Below, in pieces: positions 31,981-43,145 of a stretch of 64,000 bases of DNA (its first letter is position 1; each line of letters begins with the position of its first letter). This DNA comes from Limnomonas spitsbergensis (taxonomy: Eukaryota > Chlorophyta > Chlorophyceae > Chlamydomonadales): positions 4,639,001-4,703,000 of the forward strand of contig JAYJMM010000039.1 of NCBI GenBank assembly GCA_037349105.1, read 5' to 3'. The notes under the pieces were generated by a model. The model saw only the letters and a list, made by a program, of their open reading frames with translations. It was not told the DNA's origin and made no database searches. The position numbers and the translations under genes are program-made.

Positions 31981-33730
31981 GCAAACAACAACAAAATAAA
32001 GGACCAAAACATCTTGTACGCCAGCCTTCGTATGAGCCTTGCTTGTTCCCGCCGGACTTCGGCAGGGGTCGCGTGATTTAGCGTTTGACAGGTCGACTGC
32101 TTCGATTGTGATTTAGCGTCGGTTCGACACGTCAGCAAGCATCTTCCCCGAACGACCGACCTCCGCAAGGAACATGAGCATTGCGATGTGCAAATAAAGC
32201 TACATATTATTTCTAGAATCGGTTCCTAGCGCTAGGTGAAGCATCAAGATCCGAACCCTCTGGGGTCTGGAGATGATCACTCTGGCCGGTTCCTGGCCAC
32301 ATGAAATCGTGAGGCCGTTGGGGCCCGAAACGTCAGCATTCGGCATCCGGCACCCTTCCGTGCCCCGCCCCCCAGGATCGAGGTTCGCGCTCCGGCCACG
32401 GGACTGGCATAATTCTTTCCGGAAAAATCGCAAAAATGCGCTCTTTCTGGCTAGCCTATTTTGGCAGCGACCGGCCCCGTCTCCGAAAAGGCCGTTTCAG
32501 TGCCGGAAACTATACCCGTGGGTCATGTGTCTCGCCCAGGCCACGCCACGGGCCCTAAACTTTTCTACAGGCTCGCGAGATTTTGCGCTTTCTCGTGCGG
32601 CCATTTTGGCATCAAACAGTGCACCTTTCGAAAAGCTCCCAAATTTGTGGTTTCGAGGGCATACGGCGAACCGTATCTGTATGGCGAATCCGTATTCGTA
32701 TGGCGTATCCGTATTAGTATGGGGAACTCTAATTGGGTTTGCGTAGGGTTAAGCATGTTGTGCGGCTTGTAGAGGCCTTGGGAATTCGTAAAAAATGGGA
32801 AATGGGGAAATGGTAAGTCGTAGGCGAGTTGGTTGGCGGTGGTTGGGAAGTTGGGAGGCTACCAGGGCCCTTGTAAGTGGCTGCGCCTTTGTGTGGGTTG
32901 TTTCGGAATGTCATTCTTATCATTTTGGAGGCAGGAGAAGCATGATGAGAAGAAGCAGAAGCAGGATGCGGCGCATGCTGGTTTTCAAACTGCAGGGTAA
33001 CCCGGTACGGAAACACGGTACGGGAATACGGTGCGGTACGGTACGGATACGGTACGGACAAAAGGGACGGTACGGTAGGCCAATACGGTCCAAGATTTTC
33101 CCCATTTTCAAGGCTCAGAACAGCAGGATCCACACAGAGAAAGACATGCATGCAACACTCACATGACTGTTTGACCCCATGCACATCCTGACATACTGCA
33201 TGGTTGCATGACAGTCCCCATGCAATTTTTGCATGGCCCCCAAATAACCACCAAGGATCTCCATGCATGCAGATTTACCAGGCTGACATGATAGGAGAAA
33301 ATATGATCATTGATGCAATCCCAAACTCCTCACAGATCACCATTACAATGTTCCAACATGCCATTCAGCATTTCAGTAATTCAGCTAGTCCATATAAACG
33401 CTACCCACCAGCATGGCACATGAAATTTTACATGCATGAATATAGCAATAGAAACAAGAGGCCTCAGAATCACCTTGCATAGTTGCTGAGTTGCATGGCA
33501 TGCATGGAAATCACTTTGTAAGGAGACACGGAGCTCCTGTGTCTTGCCTCCCTCCTAGGAGTCCTGGACTCATGGGCTCCTACTCCTCCTGGCCTCCTGG
33601 CCTCCTCCCTCTATGCAGCTTTGGATTGTGACTTGTTGCCAAGTTCTGTCTTATTGCCACTAGGTTTTGGGGTAGACTTGTACTTTCACGAGCATCGAAT
33701 GCCTCTTTACCACTGGAAGCGAGCGAGCTT
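31981..33730. other. No gene recognised; contains a GGTACGG element
   Basis: The stretch includes a GTAT/CGTAT-rich piece at 32660-32730. An element at about 32993-33100 is built of CGGTACGGTACGGATACGG and starts CAGGGTAACCCGGTACGG. A region rich in TGCATG lies at 33140-33500, where a weak open stretch (33285-33480) reads without stops on the plus strand. Confidence 0.45.
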
Positions 33731-33734
33731 ACGT

Positions 33735-34892
33735 AGATTTTGATGCCCTGGATGTGTGGACTGTGGACGGTGTGGATTTGCCAGACGAGGGAGACGATCA
33801 CACGACATCACCGCAATATGCCCGTATCACCCGTCCTAACGTCTTACACGCGGCAACTTGTCCTGTTATGCCCGCGAGGTGATTGGTAAATCGCGTAGTG
33901 TTGACGATAATATAATTACAAAATTTGTATCGCCCACGCTTGGCCTGGCCAGCCTTCGATGACGGCTGCAAAATCCAATGCGAATCAGCCGTGTGCGCTG
34001 CATTCCTGTTCTCAGCGCTACCTCCATCGCTCTCATGCAATCATGCGGTGCAGGAAATGGCGACCGTACTTGGCCGTGTTGCAAACGGTACGGTACGGTA
34101 CGGATACGGTACGGGATATTAGGCCAATACGGCCCGTACTGGGTAACCCTGGCAAACTGCCCTGCTGTCGGTGGACCCGTTTGCGCGGGGGGGCATGTAT
34201 GTGCGTCCCGTTGACGCTCCCTGGTCCGTCGCGTCTACGGCTGCAGACGATCAGTTGAGGTCGGAGGAGATTCGGCTATTTGTGCACCCGCCCTTGGCGC
34301 CAGTGAGTTGGCGGATGGTGTCTGTCTGTGTCGCGTATGCCAGGGCTCTGTGGTATATTTGGCTGTTATGTGCAGGCTGTTATGTGTCGTGTGTGTTGGT
34401 TGTGCTCGGTTACCTGGGTTGTGCGTCATTTGTGTGTGTAGACTTAGACTGCCTGTGAAATGTGCGTACAGGCGGGCTGTCGGCTCCAAGCTGTGATTGT
34501 GAAGCGGCCGGATGAGAAGATGGAGGAGTGTTTGGTTCGCACGCTGCCTATCGATATATACGACGTGTCTAGGAGGAATCACCAGTGCATATTGAACGTG
34601 CTGCATCGGTTCGCTTATCGGTTGCTGGCCAGCGTGTTTTTCGAGCCTGACGGTACGTGCATGGTTGGGTCGGTTGGTGTGCCACGTGGCTAGTGCGGAG
34701 TGTAGTTTGTCTGTTGCTTGGCGTGATGTAACTCTGCCTTTGCGATGGTCGCAGATTTCACTTCTGCAATGACGCTTGCGTCGGCATTGTTAAGGATGGT
34801 GCGGTCCTATCGGAAGTTTGTGTCGGAGTTTCAGGCGGGCGTGCTGCCGCGGCATGTGCAGAGCGTTGAGGAAGAGCTGGCTTTGCTACAGT
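33735..34892 (+). pseudogene. Unrecognised spliced gene, broken by a small insertion
   Basis: Three 3' exons read cleanly: up to 34302 (DPFARGGMYVRPVDAPWSVA then EEIRLFVHPPLAP), 34470-34653 (VIVKRPDEKMEECLVRTLP then NHQCILNVLHRFAYRLLAS) and 34755-34893 (ending VEEELALLQ, TGA). Borders are GT-AG. Upstream, the coding frame RKWRPYLAVLQT at about 34045-34086 is separated from its continuation by a 65-bp insertion at 34087-34151. Removing the insert and one copy of its 6-bp target duplication would restore the frame. An acidic exon-like stretch at 33735-33880 may be the 5' part, with a further frame problem near 33835. I do not recognise the family. Confidence 0.55.
34087..34151. mobile_element. 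65-bp GGTACGG insertion with 6-bp target duplication
   Basis: GCAAAC occurs at 34081-34086 and again at 34152-34157, flanking a GGTACGG-repeat insert that ends ACTGGGTAACCCTG. The same family is present at about 32993-33100, where one end reads CAGGGTAACCCGG. The total gain of 71 bp shifts the reading frame. Confidence 0.7.
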
Positions 34893-34926
34893 GACTGGCG
34901 TAATAATAAAGAGAAGGGCCCACAAG

Positions 34927-34931
34927 TGTAA
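34927..34931 (+). promoter_or_regulatory. TGTAA poly(A)-type signal
   Basis: AAGTGTAATG lies about 35 bases after the stop codon of the preceding exons. TGTAA is the usual polyadenylation signal in green algae, which supports the strand and the gene end. Confidence 0.45.
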
Positions 34932-35319
34932 TGTCATTGACATGCCTTAATGATGAAAAATATGAAGGGAGTTTATCTGTTTGAATTTTCTTTTTCTAAA
35001 CGGCTTCATCAACTAAGTGTGGTATTCCCCCTCGGAATTCCCCTCGGTATTCCTTGCGGAAAACTCGACTCAAAAAAGCTTCCTAGTCACGCTGGTACTC
35101 GATAAGTTCCTGTAACAGATCAACCTCAGCTCGCAGTGCCGTGTCGTTGCTTAGCGCATGGGAGTACAGGACAATAATGATTTTGCAGCCATTCAAGAGC
35201 ACTAAAATGCTGAAAGCCAAAATCGGGGGAAAGTGACGAGCGCCTGATTGATGTAGCTTCTGAAGCCACCACGAAACTGACCGGTCGGTGTTTCCGGTTT
35301 CCGAAATTTACGGCAGCCC

Positions 35320-38300
35320 ATGTCCATCGCAAATTACCTTTTGCTCCTCCCAGTTGTCCACTGCTGGACCAAAAGCCGATACTATACTTGGTTTCTACTC
35401 AACATTTTCATGACCCACGTCTTCGCCTTGCCACGCAAGCTTTTCATGCAGGATGAAACGGAGCTCGCATCTTTGCCCTCCCATCGAACGCTTCTAAATT
35501 GGCCAGACAATGATCCCACAACGAACTGGATTAGTGTTGTTGTAATCGTGGTCCTGGTGATTGGGTCCGGATGTATGAGCGGTGAGTCGGAGTCCCTGCT
35601 ACCTAGCTCTTCGACCGTCGAGGCATCATATCTACCAGGGGGGCTATCTACCTGCTATTTACCCTTCAGTCCTTCACACCTTCACCACTGCCAACATTTC
35701 ATTTGTTTCCGCAGGTCTCACGCTTGGCTTGCTCAGCCTAGATCCAGTGGACATAGAGGTGTTGAAGAGGAGCGGTACACAGGTTCAAAAGAGGCGAGTG
35801 CCATTCATTGCACGAATCAGTCACTTATTTATTCCAGAGCATGCATGGCATCCATCTTGCCAAAATCAGTCAAATTGATGCAAATTCGAGCTGAATGTTG
35901 CCTTGCTGTTTGTCTGTGCAGGAACGCAATGAAGATACACCCTGTCATAAAGGCAATACAATGACCGCCGCATGCAGTACAGTACAAAATGCATGCAGCA
36001 TGCAATACACGACGGCATGCAGCATGCCATAGGCTACTGCATGCAGCATGCAGTGCACCATGGCATGCATCGTGCACTACAGTACAGCATGCAGCATGCA
36101 CTACAGTGCAGCATGCAGTACACCATGGAAGGCATCGTGCACTACAGTACAGCATGCAACATGCTCTACAGTGCAGCATGCAGTACACCATGGAAGGCAT
36201 CGTGCACTACTGTACAGCATGCAGCATGCAGTGCACCGCAGCATGGCAAGAATCAGCCTTGGATATAATGGCTTCTACATGCCGCACCTCTCTTGCTGCA
36301 GGACACCCACTTCCTCCTTGTGACACTGCTGCTTTGCAATGCTGCGTGCATGGAGACCCTCCCAATCTTCCTGGACAAGGTGAAGCAACACAAAAACAAA
36401 ATAAAAAGAATACGCTTATATGCCCATGCGGCAAGGATCAAGGAAGCCCTACATTCAAGCCGAACCCTCCCGGTCGTTCTGGGAAGGGGGTGTAAAATAT
36501 ATTAAAAGTTGCGGCTTGTCTTGTGAAAGCCTGCTATATTGGCCGCATGCCCTGAGGCCCTTCCTATCTTCCTTCCCCTTCCCCTCCCCTCCCCTCCTCT
36601 TCGCCTCCCCCCTCTCCCTGCCCTGCTCAGCTGATCGATCCCTTGTCAAGCATCCTGATCAGCGTTACCGCCATTCTGGTGTTTGGGGAGATCATCCCAC
36701 AGGCCGTCTGCGCTCGACATGGCCTGGCCATCGGCGCCTTCCTGGCCTGGCCGGTGCGTGCACTCATGCTGCTGTGCAGCCCCATCTCCTGGCCAGCGGC
36801 TAAACTTCTGGACTGCCTCCTGCCTAAGGACACACACGCGCTGTTCCGCCGGACTGAGCTCAAGGTAATTGATATTTTCCCCGCAGATCTCATGCAGCTT
36901 TTGCACCCCACCCCACCCCGCCCCATCTCACCCCTTTCATGCTGCTACCTCAATCCTAAACTTTAAAACCTAAACAGGCTCTTGTCGGGATGCACGGCGC
37001 CGGCGAGGGATGGGGCGGCGTCCTTTCAGACGACGAGGTCCAGATCATCAGCGGAGCCCTGGACCTCACCAACAAGGTGACTAGTGCCGCCCGTTAGTAT
37101 TCATGCCAATGTGCACCAGACCACCTTTGAGGGGCTGTGAGGCTGCATGCATGGGGATGTCAGGCAGCTCGCATGGGGCTGTGAGGGAGCGTGCATGGGG
37201 CTGTGAGGCAGCATGCTTGGGGCTGGGAGGCTGCATGCAAGGGGCTGTCTGGCAGCTCGCATGAGGCAGTCAGGCAGCTCGCATGGGGCTGTGAGGGAGC
37301 TCACACGGGGCTGTCAGGCAGCATGCATGGGGCTGTGAGGCTGCATGCATGGGTCTGTCAGGCAGCCTTTCATGGGGCTGTCAGGCAGCTCGCATGGGGC
37401 TGTCAGGCAGCTCGCATGAGGCTGTCAGGCAGCTCGCATGGGGCTGTCAGGCAGCTCGCATGAGGCTGTCAGGCAGCTCGCATGGGGCTGTCAGGCAGCT
37501 CGCATGGGCCTCTGAGGCAGCTCGCATGGGGCTGTGAGGCAGCTCGCATGGGGCTGTGAGACAGCTTGCATGGGGCTGTCAAGCAGCTCGCATGGGGCTG
37601 TCAGGCAGCTCGCATGGGGCTGTGAGGCAGCTCATATGGGGCTGTGAGGCAGCTTGCATGGGGCTGTCAGGCAGCTCGCATGAGACTGTCAAGCAGCTCG
37701 CATGGGGCTGTCAGGCAGCTCGCATGGGGCTGTGAGGCAGCATGCACGGGGCTGTCAGACAGCATGCATCGGGCTGTGAGGCAGCATGCATGGGGCTGTG
37801 AGGCAGCATGCATGGGGCTGTCAGGCAGCTTGCATGAGGCCGTCAGGCAGCTCGCATGGGGCTGTCAGGTAAAGAAATGACTTCCCAACAATTGACCTAC
37901 TTAAGCAAGACTCCCCTCAACAAGTTGGCCATGCTGGCATTCAGACATGCCTCAGCATTAGGCCTTCCCATGCTCATGCCATAGCCTATGCCTCCATTTT
38001 CTGTTGTCCCCGACAGGTGGCCTATCTCGGCATGACTCCCCTCAACAAAGTGGTCATGCTGTCATACGATGAGAAGCTGAACAGGAACACTCTGAGGACG
38101 GTCCTTGCATCAGGCAACAGCCGCATCCCCATCTACAAGGGGACCAACAGGTGAACTAGGGTGGGCTTATCTGGGTCCTTGCATTAGGCAACAGCCGCAT
38201 CCTTATCTACAAGGGGACCAACAGGTGAAGTGGGGGGGCTCATCTGGGTCCTTACATTAGGCAACAGCCGCGACTTCATGTACAAGTAAAGGAGCAGATG

Positions 38301-41235
38301 AGCACTGAGCAGGGGTATGCGCTGGCTGGTCCTTGCATCGTGCCGCAGCCGCATCCTTATTCACAGGAGGAGCAACAGGTGAAGCCAGTCTATGGAACCA
38401 CAGAGCGAGCAAGCTGAGTCGGGATGTAAGGGTCCCCTCTGGCAAAAATCGCCTGGCCCGTAACAGTGGTAAATTTTATTTCCTTCGCTGCGGGTAAATT
38501 TCTGTAAAACTTTGTATCATAGGTTTGAGGGTTAAGGACATCTAGGGCTTAATCCAAGCGAGTGCTCCGTTGCGTGATAGAGAAGGCGGTCCCCATTGCA
38601 TGATAGAGATGGTGGTCCCCATTGGGAACTCCCCATTGGTTACTCCCCAATCAGCTCTGCGCTCATGTGCTCGCTGCCTTGCCTTTCCTTGCTAACGGCA
38701 TTCGTCTTCTTCTTCTCGCAGAACGGACATCCTTGGCTTGATCCTAACCAAGGACCTGCTCCATTACACGATAGAAGATGAGGTCCCCATCAGCTCCATC
38801 CGTATGCGTCCAATCCCACGCCTGTCCGCCGCCACCCCCATGTACGTCATGCTCAAGCTGTTCCAGACGGGCCGCTCCCACATGGCGGTGCTCACCCAGC
38901 CAGCGCCCGAGGAAGGTACGGAAGAGGGGCAGTGGATGAAGGCACATCCCTTCCCCCGTATATAACGAAGATCCCCTCCCCCCTGAGGAAAGTAAAAAAG
39001 AGGGGCAGGGGACAGAAGGCACACCCCCTTCCCCCGTATTTGATAAACATCCCTATCCCCCTGAGGAAGGTACGGAACAGCTTAATTATTCTCACAGAAC
39101 GGACATCCTTGGCTTGATCCTGACCAAGGACCTGCTCCATTACAGGATAGAGGATGAGGTGTCCATCAGCTCCATGGATCTAAGGGACCGTGGATCAAAG
39201 GGACGGTGGTGCTTGTGGACGGTGGATCTAAGGGACGGTGGATCTAAGGGGCGGTGGATCTAAGGGATTGTGGATCTAAGGGACGGTGGTTCTTGTGGAC
39301 GGTGGATCTTAAGGGACCGTGGATATAATGGACCTTGGATGTCAGGAAAAGGAGACAAAGGGGACCCAAAGCTGGATGAGGGTGAGGTGGCGTAAGGGGG
39401 GCGGTGGACCAGCCGCCTACTGCCAGCAAGCAACATTACCGAAGATCGGACAGCACACCAGGAAAGAACTGGAGCTGCCTGAGGTCCTAATTTGCAGCAT
39501 GCGACAATGCCTGTCTTCTATCTGAGAGGCAAGAATGCTGTCCGAGCGCCAGGCCTGTTGGGCCTGCTGTCTGCCCTCCTCACAGGTGACTTGACGCTTT
39601 TGTCCCCAAAGAGCGTGGGGGATCCAGAGCCGTCGGAGAGTGACGGGCAAGGCAGCACGATCGAGGTCGGTTGTGTTGGGATGCCTGGGTAGATAGTTCG
39701 AATGAGACAGCTATCACCCTGTGTCAGATGCATTCTTAGTACACAACCGACTTGGAGAAGATGTCACTTGTGAAAGGGCCTACTCAATTAATTTCATATC
39801 ATTTCTTCCTGTCTTCCCTGATCCGCGCACATGCAGCCTGAGGTCAGTACGGCCTTTGACGGCTGCGGGGTCCTTGCCGCGCTGGGCAGGACATTGCGTC
39901 CACCTGCTCTAGAGACGGAGCGCGTGTGCATCACTGCTGAACCCTCCTCCGCCTGTGGTGAGGATAAGGAGGACGGAGACGGCAGGATGGTTGTTCCGCC
40001 CACCGCCCAGCCAGGTGAGAAAGAAAGGGGACGCTCTGAAGTGTGGCATTTTAGGAACGAGGGCAAGCTTGTTGGTCTGGCTACTGACCGGCCAGGTATG
40101 AAAGGAAAGTGACTCTCAACATTGTATTTTGGGGGAACGAGGGCAAGATGGTTGTGCTGGTCACCGCCCAGCCAGGTGAGAGGGAAACTGGATGCTCAAG
40201 AGCGTGGTGTTTAGGGAATAAGGGCAAGAGGGTTAGGCCTGCGAACCACCCAGGGATGACAGGAAGGGGACTCTTAAAATAGTGGTTTTGGGGGCATTAG
40301 GGCAAGAGGGTTGGATGTTCACTCACTTTGGATGAGTTGCCAACCCTACTGATTTGGGCTGAAGGTCTAGGGTGTAGGGTTCCTTCACCATAAACCCTGT
40401 TCCCTAACCCTGCTGCTTCAATCCCTAACGGTCGTAGGCTGCGTCGTAGCTGAACTGTAGCTGATGCACCCTCAAGAGTAATTATTACTTCATCTGCGCT
40501 GCGTTCCCAACGTTCCCGTTTTGCAGGCGTGGCCATCGGAATCATGCCGTAGCCATTGTTGTAGCTGACCTGTAGCTGACTGTAGTCGACGCTAACGATT
40601 GCTTTTTCTCCTGCGTTGTCTTCCCAACCTTCTGGTTTTGCAGGCGAGGCCATCGGAATCATCACGATAGAGGACGTGATTGAGGAGCTCATGGGGAGAG
40701 AAATACTGGTGGGACCCGCTCAGAGGGATGAAGGGAACACAAGCCTTGCACCAGGCGTGGGTTGAGCAGTGCATGCATGCCTGTATGGCCTAGACATTCG
40801 TGGTGGGGCTCTGGAAATGCATGTGTTCCTGCATGGACTGCACACACGTAGGGGTGTTGCTGCTAATTGATGCGTTGAAATTTGGCACTGCTCATCCATG
40901 TAACTGGTGTGATGGGTGTGATGGATGTGACTGGTGTGACTGGTGTGATTGGTGTGATCAGTGTGTTCAGTGGCGATAACACTCCGGCTCGATATCAGGA
41001 CACATGCATGAAATAGGTGCCTGAAAACGTGCCCAGGCCCAAAACAAACCAAGACAGCAAAATAAATATCCGTGGCCCTCCTGGGATCGCTACCAGCACT
41101 CCACTAGGGACCCGTGGCGCAGGCATGAACTCCATTCGTGACTCATCTGTGCCGTGCCGTCCCCCTCAGGACGAGACTGACGGGTTCGCAGACAATGAGC
41201 GGACCATTACGGTGACGGAGGGTTTCAGGCGACAG
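35320..41235 (+). CDS. CNNM/DUF21-CBS membrane protein (Mg transporter-like), 3' end not found
   Basis: Exons: 35320-35581, 35715-35793, 35922-35952, 36302-36379, 36631-36864, 36978-37076, 38017-38150, 38722-38915, 39586-39665, 39837-40014, 40644-40708, 41170-41235 (1500 nt, phases agree). The N-terminus is hydrophobic and signal-like. DUF21 membrane segments follow: SVVVIVVLVIGSG-MSGLTLGLLSLD, FLLVTLLLCNAACMETLPIF and ISVTAILVFGEIIPQAVCAR with RHGLAIGA. The first CBS region has MTPLNKVVMLS and GNSRIPIYKGTNR. Next come DILGLILTKDLLHY and HMAVLTQP, a variable insert, then the second CBS end GEAIGIITIEDVIEELMG. Family members bind Mg-ATP at the CBS pair and act in divalent cation transport. Introns 2 and 3 appear to start with GC. 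The last exon ends TVTEGFRRQ and no stop-bearing exon could be placed. An inverted partial copy lies at 59300-63958. Confidence 0.88.
35955..36245 (+). repeat. GCATGCAGCATGCA repeat in CNNM intron 3
   Basis: Overlapping repeats of CATGCAGCATGCAGT, CACTACAGTACAGCATGC and TACACCATGG fill the intron. They are strongly palindromic around GCATGC. Confidence 0.85.
37130..37870 (+). repeat. 22-bp minisatellite in CNNM intron 6
   Basis: The unit GGGGCTGTCAGGCAGCTCGCAT repeats about 33 times with TGTGAGG variants. A decayed copy of the following exon (ACTCCCCTCAACAAGTTGGCC) lies at 37907-37930. Confidence 0.9.
38151..38400 (+). repeat. Three tandem copies of the CNNM exon 7 donor edge
   Basis: GTCCTTGCATCAGGCAACAG through ACCAACAGGTGAA at the real donor recurs at 38177-38227, about 38247-38285 and about 38329-38383. 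Decay increases with distance. Confidence 0.9.
38916..39340 (+). repeat. Copies of CNNM exon 8 edges and a GGTGGATCTAAGGGAC array
   Basis: The exon 8 end with donor (GAGGAAGGTACGGA) recurs near 38990 and 39065. A second copy of the exon 8 start, ACGGACATCCTTGGCTTGAT, lies at 39099-39176 and reads in frame for about 25 codons. From 39178 to 39340 GGTGGATCTAAGGGACGGTG repeats. Confidence 0.85.
40010..40320 (+). repeat. Tandem copies of the CNNM exon 10 donor edge
   Basis: AGGATGGTTGTTCCGCCCAC...CCAGCCAGGTGAGA at the donor recurs near 40063-40100, 40141-40182 and 40221-40260 as GGGCAAGNTNGTT...CCAGGTNNGA. The period is near 80 bp. Confidence 0.8.
40440..40580 (+). repeat. GTAGCTGAACTGTAGCTGA motif and decoy exon 11 acceptor
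   Basis: Two blocks of the dispersed GTAGCTGA motif flank a decoy start of exon 11 (TTTTGCAGGCGTGGCCATCG at 40520). The true exon start follows at 40644. The same motif fills the homologous intron of the inverted copy at 59930-60290. Confidence 0.75.
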
Positions 41236-41299
41236 GTAAGACACTGATGTCGAAGCACGTGAGACTATGATGGTGTTGCCAGTGCCCGGGTTTATTTTC

Positions 41300-41600
41300 G
41301 TGTATATCTGGCCGCCAGTCTTAGGGCGGTCCAGCTTCGGTTCCAATGGGGCTTCTGGCGGCCGTGGGGCAACCTGCCCAAGGTGGACTTGTAGCCGAAA
41401 AAAAGACATTGCACCAGATTAACATGGGGGGCCACTAGGCGACCACCCCTGGGTCGTTTTAGACCCAACCTTGTCCGACCTCCGGCCGGTGGCCCGAGAA
41501 GCAGGCGCCCTGCTGCACCAGACCCCCTCGGCTGTAGACCGTGATACATGGGCATGCAGCTGAAGTGTAGCTGAACCATGCTAAATTAAACAGTGGCAGT
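41300..41600. repeat. Dispersed GGCC-rich repeat copy
   Basis: The block includes GGCCGCCAGTCTTAGGGCGG, CCTCCGGCCGGTGGCCCGAG and, at its end, GCAGCTGAAGTGTAGCTGAA. The same order occurs at 45915-46055 and, reversed, at 47390-47515. Confidence 0.65.
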
Positions 41601-41779
41601 CAGCTCATCGGCTGTAAGTTAAACTTTGTTGCGTGCGGCCACTGCGGTGAGAGGACCTGTGCTGTTTGATGTGCAATTTCCGGGATCTTTTTCAGTCTTG
41701 CAAAGCATTAAACGTCGCCCAAGTGAGTTTGATTCCGTGTTTACTGATGCATGCTGCAGGTCTTATGCACTGTTAGATG

Positions 41780-41935
41780 GTCGATGCGCCCACGCGGCCG
41801 AGCCTTTTTTAGGCCGGGTTCAGAGGTGTAACGTCATTGACTGGTAGATGGTCCGCCATGGGCATTCCCTTCTCTTCTTTTTAGTCCAGCAAGTCAATGG
41901 CATTACACCTCTGGGCCATGCTAAAGAGGTCCAGC
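41780..41935. mobile_element. SINE/MITE-like repeat, fold-back pair
   Basis: GCGCCCACGCGGCCGAGCC and CAGAGGTGTAACGTCATTGAC occur here on the reverse strand of the family. A forward copy, GTCAATGGCATTACACCTCT, lies about 70 bases downstream, forming an inverted pair. Confidence 0.6.
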
Positions 41936-42469
41936 AAGTATCACGCCTACCGGCTGTGGGTCTGACCTTGATTTTGTTGTTGCCGATGCGCGCAGCTGGT
42001 CCAGGGAGAGGGTCTGCTTTCCTTCTTTGAGGTTGCGCGAGCCAATGGTCTATTCAACCGTCAGGCTGGCAGCAATCCGTCCCTGGCATAGGCAACAGGC
42101 TAGGATAGGCATGAGCGGGCCTGCTGCTTGGCTGGACATACCCTGAAGCTTCCCTGCGCTTTCGTACGGCTTGAGCTGTTGGGTACTATTGTGCTGCCCC
42201 CCTCCTATGTGAGGGTGGCGTGGCTGCACCATGGACCTGGCAGTGCATGGTAGCTGGAATTGAGCTTAGAGAGTGTCAGCTCACAAAACTGCGCAATATC
42301 TTAGCTTTCAAGCCCCCACACTACAACCATGTGACTGAATGCCGTTATAACCCCCACTGATAAAGTCATAAAGAAACTGACATTGAAGCGTGTCTGGCCT
42401 ACTGGTACCATTCGTGCAATTATTACGGCATACGGTACTCTTGTGTCGGGCATGAAGCATAGTCTCTCT

Positions 42470-43145
42470 TTATGTCTATGCCCGGAGGTGTAACGTCACT
42501 AACTCTTTACGTCTAGGCTCATATCAGCTACCTCCGTGTGCCCGAACATCCATGTGACTGGACTTTGCGCTTCGATCACCTTCAAATAGCCGATCGGAGC
42601 TTGACAACCGTACAACGGAGCTTTATGAGGTTGGACATTAAAGTCATCCAAAGCCACCTGCCTGGTGCAGTCCTAGGTCCTCCGGGTCCTGACCAGCCCA
42701 GCCAGCCCAGTGCTTCCTGAAGCATCCGAGGCAACCTTCAAGCAAATGCCAGTACCCCTGGGATCGTCAAGCACCAGAACCTGTCAACCATGACGTAAGC
42801 CAGTGAGCCAGTCTTCCTGTCCTTTTCTTGTTGTTGTAGTTGTTGTTGTTTGGAGAGTCAATGACGTTACATCTCTGGGCCCTGTTTTTTGGAGAGTAGA
42901 TGCTCCTTTCCTTTCTTTCCTCTTGTGCCTTCTCTCTTGAGCTCCCTAGCAGACTCTATGTTTGCCGACGAGGCTGAGCTTTATTTTTGAGCAGGGCCCA
43001 GAGGAGTAACGTCATCAACCATGACGTGACACCAGGGTGACACTGCCTTTCCTTTTGCCCCCCTCCCCCCCCTCCATCTTTTAGTTTCTTCTTTTCTCCC
43101 ATCTGGACAGTTGGGCGCCCACGCAGCTGACCAATGTTGCTTCTG
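42470..43145. mobile_element. SINE/MITE-like repeat cluster with fold-back pair
   Basis: GGAGGTGTAACGTCACTAAC occurs at about 42484. GTCAATGACGTTACATCTC at 42858 and CAGAGGAGTAACGTCATCAAC at 43000 face each other across about 140 bases. GCGCCCACGCAGC with TCTTCTCCCATCTGGACAG at 43090-43130 is the family tail in reverse. Confidence 0.6.

Noticed and set aside
37130..37870. Repeat-protein gene in the 22-bp array
   Set aside because: The open frames are a by-product of the intronic minisatellite; the host CNNM exons splice around it.
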